Assembly: GCA_036123635.1 (NCBI GenBank) | Contig: JAZADL010000130.1 | Span: 1 to 6,331, forward strand | Direction of reading: 5' to 3' | Length of the DNA: 6,331 bases | DNA from: UBA9410 sp036123635 | GTDB lineage: Bacteria > Actinomycetota > Acidimicrobiia > Acidimicrobiales > MedAcidi-G1 | Shown here: positions 1 to 5,828 of the stretch, one piece after another | Numbering within the stretch: position 1 is the first letter of the stretch | Layout: every line of letters begins with the position of its first letter | The notes under the pieces: model-generated | Databases searched by the model: none | Told to the model about the DNA's origin: nothing | The model's input: the letters and a program-made list of their open reading frames with translations, nothing else | Program-made: the position numbers and the translations under genes

Positions 1-17
1 GTGCGTTTCACTACTGG

Positions 18-30
18 AGGATGGAATCCT
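18..30. repeat. Small inverted repeat upstream of the SDR gene
   Basis: AGGAT and ATCCT (18-22 and 26-30) flank a 3-base loop, giving a perfect 5-bp hairpin 45 bases upstream of the SDR start. It may be a small leader hairpin or chance. I see no convincing -35/-10 pair in bases 1-74, so the promoter may lie left of the window. Confidence 0.3.
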
Positions 31-60
31 GTCCTGAGAGACGCAACACCCCCAGAACTT

Positions 61-66
61 GGAGGA
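61..66 (+). promoter_or_regulatory. Ribosome binding site deciding the SDR start
   Basis: GGAGGA with an 8-base spacer to the ATG at 75 is a near-ideal Shine-Dalgarno sequence. It selects that start over the in-frame ATG at 21, where a GGAGG at 16-20 touches the start codon with no spacer. Confidence 0.8.
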
Positions 67-74
67 CTTCTCAA

Positions 75-980
75 ATGAATCGAACATCTCCGCTCGCCGG
101 ACAAGTCGCAGTGGTTACAGGTGCTAGTCGGGGGATCGGCAAGGGAATCGCAATCGGACTCGGTGAGGCGGGCGCGACGGTGTATGTGACGGGCCGTACT
201 AGAGGAAGCGGTGACCGCACGATTGACACGACTGCAGAACTCGTATCGCTAGCTGGCGGCCAAGGCCATGCCGTTGAAGTTGATCACGCTGTTGACAGCG
301 AGATTGACGGACTATTTGAACTCGTGGAATCGGAACACGGCGGCTTGGACATCCTCGTGAACAACGTTTTCAAGATTCCCGACCCTCCCGCCTGGGAAGG
401 AGGTTTCTGGGAACACCCGCTGGAAATCTGGGACGGCCAAGTCGGAATCGGACTTCGCTCGCACTATGTGGCTTCTCGAAGTGCCGCCCCTTTGTTGTTG
501 CAGCACGAGGGTTCGATGATCTTCAACATCACTAGCCCTGCAGGGTTGACTTACCTATTTAATGCTGCCTACAGCATTGGAAAGGCTGCACTAGATCGCA
601 TGACCCACGATCTCGGTTTAGAACTCCTATCGAAAGGTGTCTCTGTGATCGGCCTCAGACCTGGACCTGTTCGTACTGAGTTCATCCAAGACCAAGCATC
701 TGCAGGTGCCCCGGTCCTGACCGAGGGCGTCGAAACACCAATCTTTGTAGGGAGGGTGGTAGCCGCCGTTGCTGCAGACCAAGGCCGGTTCGAAATGACT
801 GGTCGAGTCCACTGGACTACAGATCTGGGTTCCCACTACGGGCTGGTAGATGAAGACGGTGCGATACCCATGTCAGCACGTGAACGATTCAAGGACGCCC
901 CACGGGCAGATCCCTACGCGTCTGAACCGATGACCAACCTCCGCTTGACAAGACACGGCGGAGTTGAAGTGGAGAACTAG
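75..980 (+). CDS. SDR family oxidoreductase, DHRS1-like
   Basis: This is a 301-residue NAD(P)-dependent short-chain dehydrogenase/reductase, presumably cytoplasmic, interconverting a carbonyl and an alcohol on an unknown substrate. The Rossmann nucleotide-binding motif TGASRGIG is at residues 15-22. VTGR at 38-41 places an Arg after the second strand, which in SDRs favours NADP(H). NNVF at 96-99 takes the place of the classical NNAG. The catalytic set is S154 (in ITSPAG), Y166 and K170 (YSIGK). The pattern FWE-P---WD followed by GLR-HY, plus LRPGPV-TE after the active site, matches from memory the DHRS1 branch of SDRs rather than FabG-type enzymes, and the length of about 300 also fits. The start at 75 is chosen because GGAGGA lies 8 bases upstream. 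The in-frame ATG at 21 has GGAGG directly abutting it and would add 18 non-conserved residues. The gene converges on the PhlG-like gene. The SDR assignment is secure; the DHRS1 subgroup is likely; the substrate is unknown. Confidence 0.93.
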   Translation: MNRTSPLAGQVAVVTGASRGIGKGIAIGLGEAGATVYVTGRTRGSGDRTIDTTAELVSLAGGQGHAVEVDHAVDSEIDGLFELVESEHGGLDILVNNVFKIPDPPAWEGGFWEHPLEIWDGQVGIGLRSHYVASRSAAPLLLQHEGSMIFNITSPAGLTYLFNAAYSIGKAALDRMTHDLGLELLSKGVSVIGLRPGPVRTEFIQDQASAGAPVLTEGVETPIFVGRVVAAVAADQGRFEMTGRVHWTTDLGSHYGLVDEDGAIPMSARERFKDAPRADPYASEPMTNLRLTRHGGVEVEN

Positions 981-1030
981 CACAGCAAGCTTCGCTCAAC
1001 TCACAACAACTCCTCTCGGAGGCGACTGAA

Positions 1031-1063
1031 ACCCCCGTGGAGATCGAAACCTGTCCTGGGGGT
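1031..1063. repeat. Inverted repeat downstream of the SDR gene, possible weak terminator
   Basis: ACCCCC at 1031-1036 pairs with GGGGGT at 1058-1063 across a 21-base loop, 50 bp past the SDR stop. The stem is short and GC-rich and is followed by ATATC rather than a T-run. A transcription-end role is therefore possible but unproven. Confidence 0.3.
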
Positions 1064-1104
1064 ATATCACTGAGCGCAGAATCCAGCGGAGGTCCCGTCG
1101 ATCA

Positions 1105-1118
1105 TGTCCTCGAGGACA
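1105..1118. repeat. Perfect 14-bp palindrome between convergent genes
   Basis: TGTCCTCGAGGACA is exactly self-complementary with no loop, and lies 46 bp beyond the stop of the PhlG-like gene. Its perfect dyad symmetry resembles a binding site for a dimeric protein more than an RNA hairpin. Its position between two 3' ends, however, is not where an operator is expected. Confidence 0.45.
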
Positions 1119-1163
1119 GGGTGGGCTGGGTCAGGACGATTTCGATCATCCTGGAATCACGGG

Positions 1164-1988
1164 TTAGTCGCTGGCGTTCACGGCCGCATGGAGGTCGGGA
1201 AGAAAGCCGGCGAGGTGCGTCATCTCGGTGTAGCAGTGATCGATCAGGAGTGGGCCGAGGAGATCGGGTGTGCCTGCTGGAAGAATGAACCGACTGCGCA
1301 TCTCGCATCCTTTTCCTGTGCGGCGGACCGCGTGGATGAGTCGACCTTTCTGAGCACCGCTTTTGTCGTCGCTGCTCCCGGTGATCGCGCAGATCACGGT
1401 TCCGTAGTTGGCGTCGTCGAGCGACTCGGCGTCTAGGCCGATCTCGCTCGGATCGTGGAACGTGATGGCGAGCCGGGTTGGTAGCGGACCGATGTACTCG
1501 TCAACCCATGAGGTGTTGTCGATATAGCGCTCCCGGTCAGTCAGTCCCGACACGTCGCTGAGGTCGTACCGGGGCTGAGCAAATAAGTGAGCCTGAGGGT
1601 GCCATAGCTTGTATCGCTCCGTGCGGGCCATGTGCCAGCCGAACCACCAGTCGATCATCTCGGGTGTGGTGCCAGGCCATGAAGTCCTGATGGCGATACT
1701 GAGCTCACCGTTCGGACAGATAGCGAAGCCGGTCTCGAGGGGGAGGTAGTTCGGCTTCAGGAGGTCTGAGAGGTTCTCGAGGTTCATCCCCTCGAGGTCC
1801 TCTCTTGGTCCGGCGGCAATCGCATCTCGGACCTGTTCGGGCAGGCCAGGCACTTCCCAGTCAAAGAATGTCCGGGTGAGTTCGTCATGCTCGTCTCGCC
1901 AGATGCCGAGATGGGTGCTCCTCTGTGGATCCAGCTCGGTCTCGTAAGCGATTCGGGACTCGGCGCCACTCTTGTCCTTGTCGCTCAC
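1164..1988 (-). CDS. DAPG hydrolase (PhlG)-family protein, putative
   Basis: This 274-residue soluble protein has no signal peptide. It resembles the family of PhlG, a zinc enzyme that hydrolyses the carbon-carbon bond releasing acetate from 2,4-diacetylphloroglucinol; the related phloretin hydrolase cleaves an aryl ketone. Supporting features are PNYLPLETG at 79-87 and the tryptophan-rich WWFGWHM at 114-120. These are followed by ERYKLWHP at 124-131 with H134, WVDEYIG at 161-167, IHAVR at 218-222, and an ending DHC--EM-HLAGFLP at 250-264. By analogy with PhlG, which uses three His and one Glu for zinc, the candidate ligands are H130 or H134, E164, H219, and H251 or H258. The start is GTG. 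The only purine-rich stretch, GGGG, is 2 bases away, too close for a normal ribosome binding site, but no other ATG, GTG or TTG upstream fits better. It ends with TAA. The spacer of 232 bp from the lipoprotein gene argues for independent transcription. Family membership is recognised from memory; the true substrate is unknown. Confidence 0.72.
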   Translation of the reverse strand: MSDKDKSGAESRIAYETELDPQRSTHLGIWRDEHDELTRTFFDWEVPGLPEQVRDAIAAGPREDLEGMNLENLSDLLKPNYLPLETGFAICPNGELSIAIRTSWPGTTPEMIDWWFGWHMARTERYKLWHPQAHLFAQPRYDLSDVSGLTDRERYIDNTSWVDEYIGPLPTRLAITFHDPSEIGLDAESLDDANYGTVICAITGSSDDKSGAQKGRLIHAVRRTGKGCEMRSRFILPAGTPDLLGPLLIDHCYTEMTHLAGFLPDLHAAVNASD

Positions 1989-2220
1989 GACCCCAGTCTT
2001 GCCTAGTAGGCCCGGCTCGATACGGCTGGCCCTGTGTTGAGTTCTTCGTCCGGATCGCTTCGTTGGAGGCAGCTTGACCTCCGTTCGGTTAGGGGCTTTC
2101 TGGGATGGTCTTCGCCCTTAGGGGCTTACCGAAAAACCGCGTGTGCAATCTGTAGCCAGGGTCCCTTGTACTAGACGCTGACTGCACGGCATGTAGGCAA
2201 ACGCTCTGAGGCCCACTGTG
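1989..2220. other. Spacer between the lipoprotein and PhlG-like genes
   Basis: This 232-bp non-coding stretch must hold the end of the lipoprotein transcript and any promoter for the PhlG-like gene. It contains a direct repeat of TTAGGGGCTT (2089-2098 and 2118-2127). It also has a 5-bp inverted repeat GGAGG/CCTCC (2065-2069 and 2078-2082), and a 6-bp inverted repeat TTCGGT/ACCGAA (2084-2089 and 2128-2133) that brackets most of the direct-repeat region. On the minus strand a GCCC/GGGC mini-hairpin lies at 2114-2125. None of these is a strong terminator, and I see no confident -10/-35 pair. Confidence 0.55.
2089..2127. repeat. Direct repeat pair TTAGGGGCTT
   Basis: Two identical 10-bp copies, 2089-2098 and 2118-2127, are 29 bp apart start to start, or nearly three helical turns. 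They lie about 100-140 bp upstream of the GTG start of the PhlG-like gene, read on the minus strand. Same-face spacing upstream of a gene would suit paired activator or repressor sites, but no regulator gene is in view. Confidence 0.35.
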
Positions 2221-5200
2221 TTACTCCCCCCGGATTGTCACCTGGCTCCTACCCGTGTGGTCGTATACAAACGAAACCGAGTTGCCTTGCATGTTCGAGC
2301 CGACGCTCTGACCATCGACAGCTACGGCAAAGGGACCCTCCAAGAGTGAACCAGGAATCGTCACGGTGCTTCCACCGGTCGTTCCTGTAGGTCCGGCGGC
2401 AGTAAGCCGAATTTCCCGGTTCTTCTGATCGAAGATCACGTCGTAGATGTTCGAAGTGGACTCCGCTCGAACGACTGCGGTACCCACCTCGAATGAATAC
2501 GCCACAGGTCGCAGAGGCTCTAGTAGTGCGCGGTAAAGGTGCCGTATAGCGGGAAAGTTGTCCTTACTCCCTCGCCCGTCAGTGGTCTCCGTTTTCACAA
2601 CGACATAGATGGCGCGACCAGTGGCATCGATCTCCAGGGTCCGGTCCTGCGCAAATGTGCCTCCATAAATCCGATGACCACGATGGTTCGAGGTCGAATA
2701 GTTAGAGAAGGCTTGACCGTCGTTCAGTAGCGGTAGACCGAAGTTGGTGGGATACCAGGTCTCGCCACCGTCCTTGGTCCTATAAAGGTTGTGCGGTGAA
2801 ATTGCGTACAGCACAAGCGAATTCACCGGGTCAATTGCTAGGTCGATGATCGGAGTTCCGCTTTCGTCAACCGAAAGTGCTCGCCATGACTTGGCTCCGT
2901 CGGTTGTCTTATACACACCGCTCTCCGTAGCGGCGTAGAGGGTCTCTGGATCAACGGGGTCCAACTGGAGGTCATTGGTCAACACATCGAGGCCGTTATT
3001 GACCGGAGCCCAATTCTCACCGGCATTCGTGGTCTTGTAGATCCCGATGGCGGTGCTTGTCTCATGCAATGAGGTCATCGCATAGGCGGTATCGGGGTCA
3101 GTTGGATCGACAACGATCACGTTGATAGCGGTTTCAGTGCCGATTGGGAATCCTTCGCTCACTTCAGTGAAAGTCCGTCCAGCATCAGACGATCGAAAGA
3201 TATGTGCGCCATTGAGTGTGAACTGGAGGTTGTAGACGGAGTCATGTACTGATCCGACGTAAATCACGTTCGGGTCGGACGGTGCTACGGCAAGGCCATG
3301 GAGGTGAAACCATCGGCGGTGGGTTTCGTCTAGAAGGCCCATGGACCTAGTTGTGTCGCTGACGCCGATGTTGACCGCTTCGGTGATATCAGTCCATACC
3401 GCGCCACTGTCGACGCTTTGCATCAGTTCCCCGTCATCCATCCAACTGGTGACGTACATGACCGTGGGGAACGTACGGGTGAACGCGAACACCATTGGAT
3501 AGTGGGAAGCCCGGAACGGAGCGAACAGCCAGGTATCGCCGGCGTCAGGGGTAAAGAATGCTCCGCGTCCGGATTCGCCATCGACCCAAAGGTTGAACGG
3601 CAGCAGAGGATGGGTGCCGAGTTGTGCTGCTTTCGCTTCGTAAATCCCCTTGTCGCTCCGGAACCATGTCAGTCCACCGTCGGTACTCTTGTAGAGCCCC
3701 TCGCCTTCATGAATACCGTCGTTGAAATGGTCGGTGTGGGTGGTAACCAGCTCTGAAGCGGTTCCGACATAGATCGTGTCGGGATCGGTTGGGTCTACTG
3801 CGATCGGCGTAAGGAACGTGTACGGCAGCCCTTCGCTGCGCGGTTGCCAGGTCATGCCCGCGTCATCACTGCGGAAGACTCCCTCGTGCGTCGCTACATA
3901 TGCGACGTTTGGTTGGCTTGGAGCAAACACAACTTTATGTAGGCGTTCTGTGGTCAGTCCGCTGTTGGTGGCGGCCCATGTGAGCCCACCGTCCTGGCTA
4001 CGAAACATCCCCGCTTCTTGGCTAGCGACCAAGATGATCTGAGGATCTCCCGGATTGACTACCACTCCGTATGTGGCCTGATGTTTGTGTTCAGCAATGG
4101 GTAGAAGATTCCCACTCCAAGATTCACCTCCATCGCGAGAGACCTGAACGCCGTTGTTGGCAGCAACCCAGACCTCGCTGGAGTCTCCCGGCCGTATGGC
4201 GAACTCGTGGATCGCTCCGCACGTGTCACAGGTCCCCGCATATCGCCATCCGAGTCCGCTGTCGTCGCTGACGTACACGGAGACCGGTCCGCGATCTGTC
4301 CCCGTTCGATAGTCGCCCTCGTGGCTAACCGTATAGACCACATTTGGCTCCTCGGGGGAGAACGCCACGGCGGTGAAGAGTTTTGCGTCAGGTGCAGGGT
4401 TGACCCTGTTCCATAAGCCATAAGAGCCTGCGTTCTTGCCGACGACCTGGATCCAACTGGCGCCTCCGTCATTGGTCCGCTGCACTGGTCCCTCCAGGAT
4501 CGTGTACAGGACCGTTTCAGGATCAGTCGGATGGACGGCAAGGCCGGAGGTGTGTCCGGAGGCGTGAACCAGTTTCCAGGTCGCTCCGGCATCAACGCTC
4601 TTGTAGAGCGACATGTCGTTGGAGTCGATTCCGGCATAGATCACATTCGGGTTAGTGGGCGAAATCTGAATCGAGGTGAACTCTCCAGCCAACAAGTCAG
4701 CGACTGGCTCCCAACGCAGTTCTGAGCACATGTCACCCTCGTAGGCCGAACAGTGCCCCTCTTCTGCTGGTTGGTGACTCGCCATCGGTACTTCGGCGGC
4801 AACCAGATCACCTCTCACCAAACCAGCTAGATGCTCTCCGGGGGTCGGATCGGTGCCAGGCGCGCCGCTGCCGACCCATGACGACCAAGTTGAACCTTCT
4901 GCCATTAGGCAGTGTGCAATTAGATCAAGGTCACGTGCTGTCGGGCGGTAAAGCCCGTTGCGCAGTTTGTCGAACATTCCTTGTCCCACGAATTCCCAAA
5001 CGCAGGTGGGGTCATGCGTGGGCAATTGGCATGAGTCGACCAACGCAAGTTCGCTGGATTGCAGGGTTCGCGTACCTAATCCGGCTGCCGCGTTCTCTCC
5101 GAGCAGGTCCCTCACACAGGTATACGAAGACTGGATGTCAAATAAGGAAACATCGGGCATCGCCTCTCCCCCAGATGCCGTCTCATCCACTACCTCTACC

Positions 5201-5781
5201 TCTGAGTCGGACGATCCGCTCAGGACACACTGCGCCACGCGTTCCACTTCCTCTGGCGACGGTTCGTAGCGACCCGCAAGAAGAAGATCCGTGATCTCCA
5301 TCCCTAGGGCATTGTCGACACAGGAAACATCGTGGGTCGACGGTGGACAGTGTTCAATCTGTGTCAATTCGTGGCTGGTTGGAGGACGTGTATTTAGCTC
5401 GAATGCCGCCGTCTCTCCTAACGCTGTGATGATGCAAGCAAATCCCGAATGAATGTCAAATCCGGGTGTCGCGACATTGTTCGGTTCTGAACGCCCATCA
5501 TCTTCCTCCTGTGCCGCCAAGGTGCTTTCGGGTGTCGCCTGATCAGCACCAAGCTCCATGGTGGTTGTAACCAACGTCGAAGTGCTCTCAGTAGATGCCT
5601 GATCAGCACCAAGCCCCATGGTGGTTGTAACCAACGTCGAAGTGCTCTCGGTTGATGCCTCGTTGGCTCCAAGCCCCACCGTCGTGGCTGATCTCAGAGT
5701 TGATGTGGAGTCGGACGCCTCCGAGCCACCACACGCCGAGACCAGCAACAGCACCATCAGAACTGTTGAGGCTTGTCTCAT
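2221..5781 (-). CDS. Large surface lipoprotein: four-Cys modules, Asp-box propeller, PEFG-type C-terminal domain
   Basis: This is a 1186-residue exported lipoprotein. Residues 1-17 are a lipoprotein signal peptide with the lipobox VSAC, so C17 becomes lipid-modified. Residues 25-90 are a Ser/Thr-rich tether with tandem repeats. Residues 108-185 and 214-291 are two four-cysteine modules. Residues about 366-1063 hold 13 Asp-boxes (S/T-x-D/N-x-G-x-x-W/F type), giving a beta-propeller of the sialidase/GH74/sortilin/Ycf48 kind, possibly two seven-bladed propellers. Residues 1094-1186 form a beta-rich domain like that found before PEFG sorting signals. Besides C17 there are 12 cysteines: eight in the modules, C344/C352, and C518/C521 (CDTC). 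All could form disulfides outside the cell. No sialidase FRIP motif is evident, so catalysis is not claimed. The ATG at 5781 is preferred because GGGAG lies 9 bases upstream and the signal peptide starts there; a TTG at 5823 would add 14 residues before it. The gene is divergent from the M24 gene. The likely role is binding or processing a polymer or glycan at the cell surface; the ligand is unknown. Confidence 0.9.
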   Translation of the reverse strand: MRQASTVLMVLLLVSACGGSEASDSTSTLRSATTVGLGANEASTESTSTLVTTTMGLGADQASTESTSTLVTTTMELGADQATPESTLAAQEEDDGRSEPNNVATPGFDIHSGFACIITALGETAAFELNTRPPTSHELTQIEHCPPSTHDVSCVDNALGMEITDLLLAGRYEPSPEEVERVAQCVLSGSSDSEVEVVDETASGGEAMPDVSLFDIQSSYTCVRDLLGENAAAGLGTRTLQSSELALVDSCQLPTHDPTCVWEFVGQGMFDKLRNGLYRPTARDLDLIAHCLMAEGSTWSSWVGSGAPGTDPTPGEHLAGLVRGDLVAAEVPMASHQPAEEGHCSAYEGDMCSELRWEPVADLLAGEFTSIQISPTNPNVIYAGIDSNDMSLYKSVDAGATWKLVHASGHTSGLAVHPTDPETVLYTILEGPVQRTNDGGASWIQVVGKNAGSYGLWNRVNPAPDAKLFTAVAFSPEEPNVVYTVSHEGDYRTGTDRGPVSVYVSDDSGLGWRYAGTCDTCGAIHEFAIRPGDSSEVWVAANNGVQVSRDGGESWSGNLLPIAEHKHQATYGVVVNPGDPQIILVASQEAGMFRSQDGGLTWAATNSGLTTERLHKVVFAPSQPNVAYVATHEGVFRSDDAGMTWQPRSEGLPYTFLTPIAVDPTDPDTIYVGTASELVTTHTDHFNDGIHEGEGLYKSTDGGLTWFRSDKGIYEAKAAQLGTHPLLPFNLWVDGESGRGAFFTPDAGDTWLFAPFRASHYPMVFAFTRTFPTVMYVTSWMDDGELMQSVDSGAVWTDITEAVNIGVSDTTRSMGLLDETHRRWFHLHGLAVAPSDPNVIYVGSVHDSVYNLQFTLNGAHIFRSSDAGRTFTEVSEGFPIGTETAINVIVVDPTDPDTAYAMTSLHETSTAIGIYKTTNAGENWAPVNNGLDVLTNDLQLDPVDPETLYAATESGVYKTTDGAKSWRALSVDESGTPIIDLAIDPVNSLVLYAISPHNLYRTKDGGETWYPTNFGLPLLNDGQAFSNYSTSNHRGHRIYGGTFAQDRTLEIDATGRAIYVVVKTETTDGRGSKDNFPAIRHLYRALLEPLRPVAYSFEVGTAVVRAESTSNIYDVIFDQKNREIRLTAAGPTGTTGGSTVTIPGSLLEGPFAVAVDGQSVGSNMQGNSVSFVYDHTGRSQVTIRGE
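2224..2502 (-). other. C-terminal domain resembling the pre-PEFG module
   Basis: Residues 1094-1186 contain an SNIYDVIFDQKNREIRLT strand pair, then GPTGTTG at 1130-1136, VTIP followed by SLLEGPF at 1140-1151, VDG at 1155-1157, and a closing FVYDHTG---VTI pattern. From memory this order (T/S-G-P-x-G-T-T-G, VTIP, LL-GPF, VDG, F-Y-H) is that of domains placed directly before PEFG sorting motifs in archaeal surface proteins. Here the protein ends with RGE; there is no PEFG motif, membrane helix or basic tail. Anchoring is therefore expected from the N-terminal lipid alone. Confidence 0.65.
2593..4686 (-). other. Asp-box beta-propeller region, 13 boxes
   Basis: Across residues about 366-1063, Asp-boxes begin at 395, 436, 505, 548, 595, 638, 699, 744, 789, 864, 917, 959 and 1002. 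Most read SxDGGxTW or a close variant; 864 ends in Phe, and 917 has Asn in place of Asp. Most are preceded by the recurring strand pattern P-x-D/N-P-x-x-I/V-Y-x-G/A. The average spacing is about 50 residues, one box per blade, so 13-14 blades are implied. That fits two seven-bladed propellers as in GH74, or one larger propeller plus extras. Asp-boxes are structural turns and do not show enzyme activity. Confidence 0.88.
4909..5142 (-). other. Four-cysteine module, copy B
   Basis: Residues 214-291 repeat copy A with identical spacing of the four cysteines (C222, C251, C260, C291). Shared anchors include FDI-S at the start, LGE-AA, the THD before the third cysteine, and G-Y-P in the last half-unit. 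The two copies are joined by an acidic, Gly/Ser-containing linker (residues 186-213). About 75 residues of Gly/Pro-rich linker with a further cysteine pair (C344, C352) separate copy B from the propeller. Confidence 0.75.
5227..5460 (-). other. Four-cysteine module, copy A
   Basis: Residues 108-185 run from FDI to the last of four cysteines (C116, C145, C154, C185). The spacing is C-x28-C-x8-C-x30-C. It aligns without a single gap to copy B, with 30 of 78 positions identical by hand count. The module divides into two C-to-C half-units (116-145 and 154-185), each with LG near its start and an amphipathic stretch before the closing cysteine. I do not recognise a named family. A disulfide-clasped pair of helical hairpins is the inferred fold. 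Confidence 0.75.
5512..5709 (-). repeat. In-frame tandem repeat encoding the Ser/Thr tether
   Basis: Residues 25-90 contain three near-identical units beginning STSTL at residues 25, 46 and 66, with a degenerate fourth (STLAA) at 86. The first unit is 21 codons and the next two are 20 codons each, so the DNA periods are 63 and 60 bp. Units two and three are nearly identical in DNA: bases 5541-5580 and 5601-5640 differ at one position. The sequence is rich in Ser, Thr and Ala without long hydrophobic stretches, which suits a flexible stalk lifting the folded domains off the membrane. The repeat may vary in copy number between strains. Confidence 0.88.
5731..5781 (-). other. Lipoprotein signal peptide with lipobox
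   Basis: Residues 1-17 comprise a start with Arg at position 2, a hydrophobic core VLMVLLLV, and the lipobox V-S-A-C ending at C17. Gly-Gly-Ser after the cysteine is typical of lipoproteins. Cleavage before C17 by signal peptidase II is predicted. Confidence 0.9.
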
Positions 5782-5790
5782 GTGCTCAGT

Positions 5791-5795
5791 CTCCC
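5791..5795 (-). promoter_or_regulatory. Ribosome binding site of the lipoprotein gene, within a hairpin
   Basis: On the minus strand GGGAG sits 9 bases before the ATG at 5781. The same bases can pair with CTCCC (plus-strand GGGAG at 5803-5807), forming a 5-bp stem, extendable by one G-U pair, with a loop of 5-7 bases. The site supports the 5781 start over the TTG at 5823. Confidence 0.6.
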
Positions 5796-5828
5796 AGAAT
5801 CCGGGAGCCGTCACGGAAGCCAAAGGCG

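Larger units (their letters stand above)
981..1163. other. Convergent spacer between the SDR and PhlG-like genes
   Basis: This 183-bp non-coding stretch receives the 3' ends of two converging genes. It contains a 6-bp inverted repeat (1031-1036 with 1058-1063) and a perfect 14-bp palindrome (1105-1118), listed separately. There is no hairpin followed by a T-run on either strand, so no canonical intrinsic terminator is visible. Short open frames that begin here run antisense into the PhlG-like gene and have no convincing protein character. Confidence 0.6.

Noticed and set aside
21..74. ATG at 21 as the start of the SDR gene
   Set aside because: GGAGG abuts this ATG with no spacer, the added 18 residues do not look like an SDR N-terminus, and the ATG at 75 has a well-spaced GGAGGA.
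1037..1436. Two overlapping plus-strand open frames (1037-1288 and 1104-1436)
   Set aside because: They run antisense to the well-supported PhlG-like gene, have Arg/Ser-rich composition without motifs, and lack a good ribosome binding site.
2065..2125. Intrinsic terminator for the lipoprotein gene
   Set aside because: The available stems are 4-5 bp and none is followed by a T-run on the minus strand.
4059..4637. Minus-strand open frame of 192 codons
   Set aside because: It is a frame-shifted shadow within the propeller region; the Asp-box frame is continuous across it, so no frameshift is needed.
2539..5294. Several plus-strand open frames of 60-140 codons opposite the lipoprotein
   Set aside because: They are complementary to a gene with clear signal peptide, Asp-boxes and repeats, and their translations show no family features.
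5418..5672. Minus-strand open frame with apparent repeated motif
   Set aside because: Its repeats are the tether repeat read in the wrong frame.
5782..5823. TTG at 5823 as the lipoprotein start
   Set aside because: It would put 14 extra residues in front of a complete signal peptide, while the ATG at 5781 has a GGGAG at normal spacing.
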